From positions 1 through 41,261 of the forward strand of contig CAJWVY010000008.1 of assembly GCA_913048135.1 (NCBI GenBank): a DNA stretch of 41,261 nucleotides, written 5' to 3'. This document shows, in pieces, positions 8,624 to 16,470 of this stretch (position 1 is the stretch's first letter; every line of letters starts with the position of its first letter). The translations under genes were made by a program, and so were the position numbers. Source of the stretch: an uncultured Verrucomicrobiales bacterium (lineage in GTDB: Bacteria > Verrucomicrobiota > Verrucomicrobiia > Limisphaerales > UBA1100). The notes beneath the pieces were generated by a model. It saw nothing but the letters and a program-made list of their open reading frames with translations. It did not search any database and was not told the origin of the DNA.

Positions 8624-10718
8624 CCTCCATCGCCTTGAGCGTACGAGCCTTTTCGTCCGAATCGATCCAGTGGATGTGGAATTCGAACGGCTCGCGACTC
8701 TCGCGCACGTTGTAATCCTTGGGATATTTCACCCAACGCCATTGACCCACGCGATACCACGGGCGCACCCAACCGGGCACATAAGCGCCGTGGTCGTGAA
8801 TTTTCTGGATCAACGTGTGCGACAATTGCGTGATCTCCTTGAGGTCTTCGCTTTCCCGATAGCGTTCGATCAACCCGTCAATTTCGTGATCGGCCATAAG
8901 GGTAAAGCTGTTGGTTACCGGCTTGGGCGTCAGGCCCGGCTTGAGTTTGCCATTGGCATCGTAGCGATCTGCCTTGTCTTCCTTGTAGGCGTTGTCCGAG
9001 TGGTAGGGTTCCCAGAAGCGAGGGTACATCTCCACGGAGGTGTTCAGCGCGCCCAGCATCATCTCGTGCTTTTTCTCACTGATTTTTTTCCAGGCCGCCG
9101 TGCGTTCCATAACCTCCACTTGCAGCTCCACTCCAGCCTTCTTGGCTTCCTCCTTGAGAACGGTCATCACGCCGGCTTCATCCAGTCGCTTGTATGGCGT
9201 GGTGAAGACAAACGACAGTCGTTTGCCGGCGGGCGTTCTTAGGATGCCGTCCGGCCCCAGCTCGGTGTAGCCAGCCTTGGCGAACTGTTCCTTGGCTTTT
9301 TCCACCGAGAATGCGCGAGCCTTGAGGTTTGGGTGACTACGAGGTCCGTAACCATCGGCCACCGTCCGCATTCGTTCGTAGTCGTTACGGAAACATTTTT
9401 CGATGACGGCAGAAAAGTTTAGGGCATAGTTCATACCCACCCGAATATCCTGATTCGATAAAACCGGATGATTTGAATTCAACCGCACCGCCCAAGTCGG
9501 CCGGGGTACATCGTTGTGAAATTGAATCTTCTCCACATGCCCGTTCTTCACGAGCTCGTGGTCGTCCGGCAATTTCTCATACCAATATTCCGGCAAGGCC
9601 AAACCGTGCCAGTCGAGGTCGCCTTTCAGGAACAATTCAAACACCTTGGCCGGCTCCCGTACCACGGTCACCTTAATGGCATCGGGGTTAAACCGGTTCC
9701 GGAAAAAGCGCTTCTTGTCCGCCCACCAACCAGGCACGCGGGTGAGCGTGACGGATTCGCCGGACTTCACATTATCTGTTTTCACCTCATAAGCGCCCAA
9801 TGTCGGTTCAAATTTGAACTGAAAATCCTCCACATATTGTTCGTCCAACTCGCCATAAAAATGTTCCGGCACCGGCCGCAAGCCGGCGATCTTTTCAATA
9901 ACATCCGGCTTGGCCTTATAAAAACGAATCGAAAGCGTCTGCTCATCATAGATCGTCACGTTTTCAAATTTCTCATCACTGAAATAGTCATTATACCATG
10001 GCGCTTGAATGTGTTTACTGCGCATCATGTAGAGACCAAAGAAGAAGTCCGTCACTTTGAGCGGCTTGCCATCCGAATAACGCGCATCAGGATCGATCCG
10101 GAAAAACACCGTGCGCCCGTCTGGCCCATAGGCCCATTCCTTGGCCAGGCCAGGATAATACCCATCGCCATTCGGGTGCGGCATCACCAGATACACCGCG
10201 TTGTAATCGAGCATATAACTCCGAAACGCCCCATTGGCGTCCGGCCCCACAAACCGAAGTGTGCGCGGATAGTCCGACGTGTATTCCATGAATGTGCCTC
10301 CCCGCTTGGCCTCGGGACTGGCAAACTCCTCCAACTCAGCTCCCGTCACCCATTCCAGTCCCGACGGCAAATCGCCGGGTTGAGCCACTGTGAAACCATC
10401 GGGATTGGCCTCGTAAAACTCCATCACATCTGGCGCGCTCTTCAGCGTCACGGCGCGGCCCACGGGTGGCGTGGGCACAACCGGCCCCGTTTGACCCGTT
10501 CCTCCATTGGCCAACGTCACGTTTTGCCGCTTCAATTCCGCGGCAAATTCCTGCGCAAAAACCTGCGCCATTTGCCGCACATGATCTTCACTCATCGCCG
10601 CAGCCGCCGCCGGTTTGTCGTCGCCTGTGGAGGCCGGTTTCTTTAACTGCTTTTGATTGCACCCCCCCGCCCAAATCAAGGCGGCGGCCAGAAGGAATCC
10701 TGTCAGTTTTGTTTTCAT
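8565..10718 (-). CDS. Extracellular peptide-binding lipoprotein, SBP_bac_5/YejA type
   Basis: Signal/lipobox [20 protein letters not shown]; family 5 body ([38 protein letters not shown]). Confidence 0.9.
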   Translation of the reverse strand: MKTKLTGFLLAAALIWAGGCNQKQLKKPASTGDDKPAAAAAMSEDHVRQMAQVFAQEFAAELKRQNVTLANGGTGQTGPVVPTPPVGRAVTLKSAPDVMEFYEANPDGFTVAQPGDLPSGLEWVTGAELEEFASPEAKRGGTFMEYTSDYPRTLRFVGPDANGAFRSYMLDYNAVYLVMPHPNGDGYYPGLAKEWAYGPDGRTVFFRIDPDARYSDGKPLKVTDFFFGLYMMRSKHIQAPWYNDYFSDEKFENVTIYDEQTLSIRFYKAKPDVIEKIAGLRPVPEHFYGELDEQYVEDFQFKFEPTLGAYEVKTDNVKSGESVTLTRVPGWWADKKRFFRNRFNPDAIKVTVVREPAKVFELFLKGDLDWHGLALPEYWYEKLPDDHELVKNGHVEKIQFHNDVPRPTWAVRLNSNHPVLSNQDIRVGMNYALNFSAVIEKCFRNDYERMRTVADGYGPRSHPNLKARAFSVEKAKEQFAKAGYTELGPDGILRTPAGKRLSFVFTTPYKRLDEAGVMTVLKEEAKKAGVELQVEVMERTAAWKKISEKKHEMMLGALNTSVEMYPRFWEPYHSDNAYKEDKADRYDANGKLKPGLTPKPVTNSFTLMADHEIDGLIERYRESEDLKEITQLSHTLIQKIHDHGAYVPGWVRPWYRVGQWRWVKYPKDYNVRESREPFEFHIHWIDSDEKARTLKAMEDGKASGAASIRVFDKYKLD

Positions 10719-10719
10719 G

Positions 10720-12066
10720 TTATTCGTAGGTTGTAAATTTTTTGGGATCAAAGGCTTCCCGCACGGCTTCGCCGATAAACGTCACCAGCGTCAACACCAT
10801 GACCATCGCTGTAAAGGCGGACAACACGATCCACGGTGCATGCAGGTTCGCCACGCCTTGTTGCAACATCCGCCCCCAACTGGGAGTACCGGACGGCAGA
10901 CCAAACCCGAGGTAATCCAGTGCCGTGATCGATATGATCGCGGTGGCGACGGTGAATGGCATGAATGTCACTATCGTGGAAATTGTGTTGGGCAGCAAGT
11001 GATTAAAGATGATGCGCGGAGTGCTGGCGCCAAGCATCTGCGCGGCCGCCACATAGTCACGTGATTTTTCACGCAGAATGGATGTCCGCATGTAATACGT
11101 CATGCTCGTCCAGCTAAAAAGCACCATGATGATCAGTAGCACCAAAATCTTGAACCATGCGGGTAATTTAAACGGCAGGTCACTGATAGCCGCCACCGCA
11201 ATGATGACCATGTAAAGGAACGGAATATTCTGCCACACCTCCACGGCTCGTTGCCCCAGCAAATCCACCCAACTCCCGTAGTACCCCATCAGACAGCCGA
11301 TCACGACGCCGATCAGATAAACCACCAAGGTAAACATCAGCGCAAAGATCAGCGTAATGCGAAACCCGTAAAACAGGCGGGCAAAAATATCCTGCCCGAT
11401 CGGATCCGTTCCCAAAAAATGGCGCGCCTCGAAATTAGGCGGCGACGGATGCTGCGTACCGTCGCCTATCCGTCGCGTTTCCTCCGGACTATACGGCACC
11501 AACGGCATCACCACAGTCCCTTTGCCGGCAGACTGAAAGTGCGCCTTTAACTCACGGTAATTCACTTCGTAACTGTATTCCTGACCCTCCGCATCCGTCT
11601 CCATCCCAAAATCCACGCCCGTGTGTGATGCGGCAAACGGGAGGGCCGGAAAATAGGTCTGCCCTTCATGCACCACAACCAGAGCCCGGTTGTTGACGAA
11701 AAACTGACCCAACAAGGAAATTGAAAACGCGCCCGCTAACAGGATCAGTGACCAGTATCCACGTTTGATTCCATAAAACCGTTTTAGCTTGCGCAACGTC
11801 TGTGGATTAAACCGCAAGGTAGCGCACCATCCACCTCCCAATAACGCGCCCGCAGCCCCGACATACAGGAATCCTTGTTTCACTCCATTGATAAACCCCG
11901 CTCCGACCTCAGCGCTGGTCAGGAAAAATTGTCCGTAAAGCCCACCCAGCAAACCGCCCAATAATCCACCGACTGCAAAGCCTACCATCAGCCCTACCAA
12001 AACCCACACGACTACCTCCCAAATGGGGCGTGCGGGGGGAGCAGTACTGGCATTATCCTCAATCAT
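10720..12066 (-). CDS. Peptide ABC transporter permease, OppC/YejE-like, with extra Gly-rich N-terminal membrane segment
   Basis: FLGTDPIGQDIFARLFYGFRITL, YVAAAQMLGASTPRIIFNHLLPN EAA-loop, LDYLGFGLPSGTPSWGRML. Confidence 0.93.
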   Translation of the reverse strand: MIEDNASTAPPARPIWEVVVWVLVGLMVGFAVGGLLGGLLGGLYGQFFLTSAEVGAGFINGVKQGFLYVGAAGALLGGGWCATLRFNPQTLRKLKRFYGIKRGYWSLILLAGAFSISLLGQFFVNNRALVVVHEGQTYFPALPFAASHTGVDFGMETDAEGQEYSYEVNYRELKAHFQSAGKGTVVMPLVPYSPEETRRIGDGTQHPSPPNFEARHFLGTDPIGQDIFARLFYGFRITLIFALMFTLVVYLIGVVIGCLMGYYGSWVDLLGQRAVEVWQNIPFLYMVIIAVAAISDLPFKLPAWFKILVLLIIMVLFSWTSMTYYMRTSILREKSRDYVAAAQMLGASTPRIIFNHLLPNTISTIVTFMPFTVATAIISITALDYLGFGLPSGTPSWGRMLQQGVANLHAPWIVLSAFTAMVMVLTLVTFIGEAVREAFDPKKFTTYE

Positions 12067-13736
12067 CAGTTGAATCGAACCCGCGGATCCACCAAGGCCA
12101 CGAGAATATCCGAGATGATATTCCCCAAGAGCATCAAGGTGGCGGATAATAAAAAGATCCCCATTACCACAGGAATATCACGGTCCAAGACGGACTTAAA
12201 TCCCAACAGCCCAAAGCCATTGATATCAAATATGGTTTCAATCAGAAAACTGCCGGCTACAAACAACGTGATCTGATGTCCAATGTTGGTCGCCAATGGA
12301 ATTAAAGAATTGCGCAAGGCATGTCGTCGTACGGCCTGTGAAAACGGCACCCCTTTTGCGATGGCTGTGCGCATGTAATCTGAAGAGAGGTTGTCCATGA
12401 GATGGTTTTTCATGAGCATGGTCACAAACGCAAAGCTGCCGACGAGGTAACACAACAATGGCAACACCGCATGCCACGCCAGATCCAAGGCCCGTCCCGA
12501 CGGGCTTGTATGGCGATGCAATTCCACCTTCGCCGCATTGGCCTGCAGCGTCACAGGTTTACCGCCTGATTCGGGCAGCAGCTCAAAGGTGTCAGCATCC
12601 TTTACCGCCACCACATAAGCCGCCTCCTTCTCCAACACCGGCTCGGCCGCCGGCACAGTTCCTTCCAGCCAAACCTCCTGCCCATCCCGAAGACCGTGCC
12701 GTTCGGCAGTCCATTCACTGGTTCCGGCCATCACACTGACATTTTCGATCGGCGTACTCTCGTAATTGGGTCCGGTAAAACCGCCCGTGGGAAACCATTC
12801 CCAGCGCGCCGCCAGAAACACCATCATCAAGGCTCCCAACACATAGCCCGGAACGGCATAACCCATAAAGATAAACACCGACGATCCGTTGTCGAACCAG
12901 GTATTGTGCTTCATCGCCTTAGCAATCCCCAACGGCACACATACGAGAAAGGTGAAAAAGAACGTCAGCAATCCGTAGAATGTAGAGACTGGAAGGCGCT
13001 CCAACATGACATCCAAGACCGGCTCCCCATGCCGGAAGGATTTACCCAGATCACCCTGCAGCACTCCGGCATATCGTGTGCGATATAGCTCCGCACGCGG
13101 AACGTTTGGCGTTTCTTCTCCCGATTCCACCAGCCGCACTTTCCAATCGACCATTGTTTCATCGGCGTTGACGATTTGTGGCTGGCCATCGATCAACTGA
13201 ACCAACACCCGTTCCCTAGCCCGTTCAATGGAGGCCGACTCGGCTTCCGCCTCCCACCCGTCAATCCGGCCATCTCGGTTTGTGTCCAGTTGATCAAATT
13301 TCACATAACCGACCACACTCTCGGGCACTTCAGTCGTCTGCACAAAACCGTCTCCATTCCAATCCAGTGCAGCCACATGAAAGGCCGGCACCCGCATACG
13401 AACTGTAAGCTCGGTTTTATCATCCACAAAATCGACATCTCGCCGATTAAGTTCCCGTGGCATCAAACCCAGCCAAATCAGATAAGCTTCATGGATCGGT
13501 TTATCGTACCCATAGAGCTCCTTCATTTGTTCGAGTTGCTCTTCGCTAAGCGCAGCGCCTTCGGAACGGCCGCCGCCGCCTTCCATGGAAACCATCTGCG
13601 CCTCCATCATCGCCTGTTCCATGGGGCCGCCGGGAGCGATGCGGGTCACCCCGAAGACGATCATGGTGATCACCAACAGCGTGGGAATGAGCAGCAGAAA
13701 GCGCCTGATGAAATAGTCCCGCATACCTCGTCGCAA
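12066..13736 (-). CDS. Peptide ABC transporter permease, OppB/YejB-like, with two non-canonical inserts
   Basis: RRFLLLIPTLLVITMIVFGVTRIAPGGPMEQA, YGYDKPIHEAY, YMRTAIAKGVPFSQAVRRHALRNSLIPL, NGFGLLGFKSVLDRDIPVVMG. Confidence 0.93.
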   Translation of the reverse strand: MRRGMRDYFIRRFLLLIPTLLVITMIVFGVTRIAPGGPMEQAMMEAQMVSMEGGGGRSEGAALSEEQLEQMKELYGYDKPIHEAYLIWLGLMPRELNRRDVDFVDDKTELTVRMRVPAFHVAALDWNGDGFVQTTEVPESVVGYVKFDQLDTNRDGRIDGWEAEAESASIERARERVLVQLIDGQPQIVNADETMVDWKVRLVESGEETPNVPRAELYRTRYAGVLQGDLGKSFRHGEPVLDVMLERLPVSTFYGLLTFFFTFLVCVPLGIAKAMKHNTWFDNGSSVFIFMGYAVPGYVLGALMMVFLAARWEWFPTGGFTGPNYESTPIENVSVMAGTSEWTAERHGLRDGQEVWLEGTVPAAEPVLEKEAAYVVAVKDADTFELLPESGGKPVTLQANAAKVELHRHTSPSGRALDLAWHAVLPLLCYLVGSFAFVTMLMKNHLMDNLSSDYMRTAIAKGVPFSQAVRRHALRNSLIPLATNIGHQITLFVAGSFLIETIFDINGFGLLGFKSVLDRDIPVVMGIFLLSATLMLLGNIISDILVALVDPRVRFN

Positions 13737-13827
13737 GCTACAGCGTGGCCAAAGCCCTCACGCTTTGCCAGTCAAAACGAATCAATCGCATGGACATGAC
13801 GCGGGCTTTTGCGCACTCTCTGCGGAG

Positions 13828-14673
13828 ATGACACACCTCACGCTAGGCCATTCTCCTGATCCGGACGATGCCTTTATGTTTTATGCGCTGGCAAAGGATC
13901 TGATTGATCCGCGCGGGTACGCCTTTGAGCACATTTTGCAGGATATCCAGACGCTCAACGAACGCGCCACGCGCGGCGAGCTGGATATCAGCGCCATCAG
14001 CATTCACGCCTACGCTTATGTGAGCGATCAGTACGCCCTGTTGCCCAGCGGGGCGAGTATGGGCGACGGATACGGCCCGATGCTGGTAGCCAAGGAGCAT
14101 TATTCGAAAGAGGAAATCGCCGGCAAAAAGATTGCCGTGCCCGGTGAAATGACCAGTGCGTTTCTGGCGCTGCAGTTGTGGCTCGGCCGGCCGAAAACGG
14201 AGATTGATTATGTGGTGGTGCCGTTTGATGAGATCTTTGCCACGGTCAAGGCAGGGCAAGCCGATGTGGGTCTGATCATTCATGAAGGCCAATTAACTTT
14301 TGAAAATGAAGGGCTCGTGTGCTGCATGAATCTCGGCGTGTGGTGGGGCGAGGAAAACGACGGCCTCCCCCTGCCCCTCGGCGGCAACGTGATCCACAAA
14401 CGCATCGCTGAGGCGGAGCGCAAGGTCGTGAGTGATCTGCTTACCGAGAGTATTCAGTACAGTCTCGACCATCGGCCTGAGGCCGTGGAGCACGCGCTCC
14501 AGTACGCGCGCGATATGGGCGTGGAATTGGCGGATCAATTCGTGGGCATGTACGTAAACCATTGGACTCTCGATTACGGCGACAAGGGGCGCGACACCAT
14601 CACGCGTTTCCTCGGGCGCGCCCATGAAGCCGGGCTCATCCCGCACCGGCAAGAATTGGAATTTGTGGCATGA
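13828..14673 (+). CDS. mqnD: 1,4-dihydroxy-6-naphthoate synthase (menaquinone via futalosine)
   Basis: LGHSPDPDDAFMFYAL, IHEGQLTFENEGL, NVIHKRI; ATG at 13828. Confidence 0.88.
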   Translation: MTHLTLGHSPDPDDAFMFYALAKDLIDPRGYAFEHILQDIQTLNERATRGELDISAISIHAYAYVSDQYALLPSGASMGDGYGPMLVAKEHYSKEEIAGKKIAVPGEMTSAFLALQLWLGRPKTEIDYVVVPFDEIFATVKAGQADVGLIIHEGQLTFENEGLVCCMNLGVWWGEENDGLPLPLGGNVIHKRIAEAERKVVSDLLTESIQYSLDHRPEAVEHALQYARDMGVELADQFVGMYVNHWTLDYGDKGRDTITRFLGRAHEAGLIPHRQELEFVA

Positions 14674-15860
14674 TGAAATACCGCCGATTCGGAAAAACAG
14701 ATTTAGAGATGCCCGTGTTCTCTTGTGGAGGCATGCGTTATCAGCACAAGTGGAGCGACATCGAATGGAGCGAGGTGCCCGATGAAGGCCAGAAAAACCT
14801 CGAGGCCACGATCCATCGCTCGGTGGAATTGGGCATCAACCACATCGAGACGGCGCGTGGCTACGGCAGCTCCGAGATGCAGCTGGGCCCCGTGCTCAAG
14901 CAGTTCCCGCGGGAGAAACTGATCGTGCAAACCAAGGTGGCGCCCTTTGCCACGACCAAGGAATTCCTCGATACCTTCAACACCTCGATGGATTACCTGC
15001 AGCTGGACCACGTGGAATTGCTTTCGCTGCACGGAATCAACAATCAGGAACTGCTCGACTGGTCATTGGGCGAGAACGGCTGCCTGGCCGCCGCGCGCCA
15101 GCTGCAAAAGGAAGGCCGCTGCCGGCACGTCGGCTTCTCCACCCACGCCACTACGGATATCATCCTGAAAGCCATCGAGAGTGACGGATTCGATTATGTT
15201 AACCTCCACTGGTATTTCGTCAACGACCTCAACTGGTCAGCGGTAGAAGCCGCCGCCGCGCGCGACATGGGCGTGTTCATCATCAGCCCCAACGACAAGG
15301 GCGGCAAACTCTACGCCCCGCCGCCCAAGCTCACCGAGCTATGCGCCCCGCTGCATCCTATGCAGTTTAACGCGCTCTACTGCCTGAACCGCCCCGAGGT
15401 GCACACCCTCAGCTGCGGTGCCGCGCAGCCCAGCGATTTTGACTGCCATCTCGAGACGCTCGAACACTACGACAACATCGCCCCCACCATCGCCGAGATC
15501 GAGCAACGGCTCCGTCAGGAAATGGACAACGTGCTCGGCGCGGACTGGTGCGCCCGCTGGCCCGAAGGCTTGCCGCATTACGTGGATGTGCCCGGCCAGG
15601 TAAATATTTCCGAGATCCTGCGCCTCTGGACCTACGCCAAGAGCCTCGACCTCGTGGACTGGGGTAAGATGCGCTACAACCTTCTCGGCCAAGCCGACCA
15701 CTGGTTCCCCGGCGAACATGTTGCCAAGTTGGATATGGAATCGGCCAAGGGCGTGCTCAGCAACAGCCCGTTTGCCGAACAGATTCCGGGAATCCTTAAG
15801 GAAGCCCACTCCATGCTCCTCGATCAAGAACAGAAGCGGTTAAGTGAATCGGAAGATTAG
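14670..15860 (+). CDS. Aldo/keto reductase family protein
   Basis: KYRRFGKTDLEMPVFSCGGMRYQ, GINHIETARGYGSSE; overlaps the mqnD stop (ATGATGA). Confidence 0.9.
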   Translation: MMKYRRFGKTDLEMPVFSCGGMRYQHKWSDIEWSEVPDEGQKNLEATIHRSVELGINHIETARGYGSSEMQLGPVLKQFPREKLIVQTKVAPFATTKEFLDTFNTSMDYLQLDHVELLSLHGINNQELLDWSLGENGCLAAARQLQKEGRCRHVGFSTHATTDIILKAIESDGFDYVNLHWYFVNDLNWSAVEAAAARDMGVFIISPNDKGGKLYAPPPKLTELCAPLHPMQFNALYCLNRPEVHTLSCGAAQPSDFDCHLETLEHYDNIAPTIAEIEQRLRQEMDNVLGADWCARWPEGLPHYVDVPGQVNISEILRLWTYAKSLDLVDWGKMRYNLLGQADHWFPGEHVAKLDMESAKGVLSNSPFAEQIPGILKEAHSMLLDQEQKRLSESED

Positions 15861-15866
15861 AGTGCT

Positions 15867-16466
15867 CTATTTGCCCCCGCCACTCCCCTTCTTGGGGTCA
15901 CTGAGGTTCAATTGTTTGAGCACTTCCTCAGTTAAATCATTCGCTTCAGTGGTATAAACCACAATCGGAGCAATTGCGGCTGAACGCCCTGCTTTGTCCA
16001 ACACCAAATCCAATCCTTTTGATTTTGCCGCGGCGGCGACAACTTGCTGGATTTCTTCCATGATAGTTTCCCGCGCCTTGCGCATATCCAATTCCAGATT
16101 CTTTTGGGTGGCGTTCTGAAACCCTTGAATCGCATCCTGTTGTTGACGCAATTCCTGTTGCTTTGCTTGTGCCTGCTGTTGCCGCTTAGTTTTTTCCGCG
16201 ATTGATAGGTTGGGATCATTCAGTGCCTTAATCATCCGTTGAAGCACGTCGCCTTCTTTTTGCAAAGCTTCGTTGAGTTTTTTGATTTTCCCCAAGGCTT
16301 CTTCCTGTTTGTCCTTGAGCTTTTTATTCTCTACATCCGTTTTCCAATAACCGTTGTACACCTTATCCAGACTGATAGTTCCAATCGAGGTTTCCGCCGT
16401 AATCGTTGGCGTCCAAGCCAAACAGGCAATCAGAAGTAATGGCATCAATACGCGTTTCATAATCAA
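15867..16466 (-). CDS. OmpH/Skp-family periplasmic chaperone
   Basis: Signal peptide, IGTISLDKVYNGYWKT, coiled-coil, LDLVLDKAGRSAAIAPIVVYT; sits directly after bamA. Confidence 0.88.
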   Translation of the reverse strand: MIMKRVLMPLLLIACLAWTPTITAETSIGTISLDKVYNGYWKTDVENKKLKDKQEEALGKIKKLNEALQKEGDVLQRMIKALNDPNLSIAEKTKRQQQAQAKQQELRQQQDAIQGFQNATQKNLELDMRKARETIMEEIQQVVAAAAKSKGLDLVLDKAGRSAAIAPIVVYTTEANDLTEEVLKQLNLSDPKKGSGGGK

Positions 16467-16470
16467 TCTC

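Noticed and set aside
9516-10646. 376-aa plus-strand ORF
   Set aside because: Lies wholly antisense to the well-supported peptide-binding lipoprotein; His/Arg-rich composition typical of a reverse-strand shadow ORF in GC-rich DNA.
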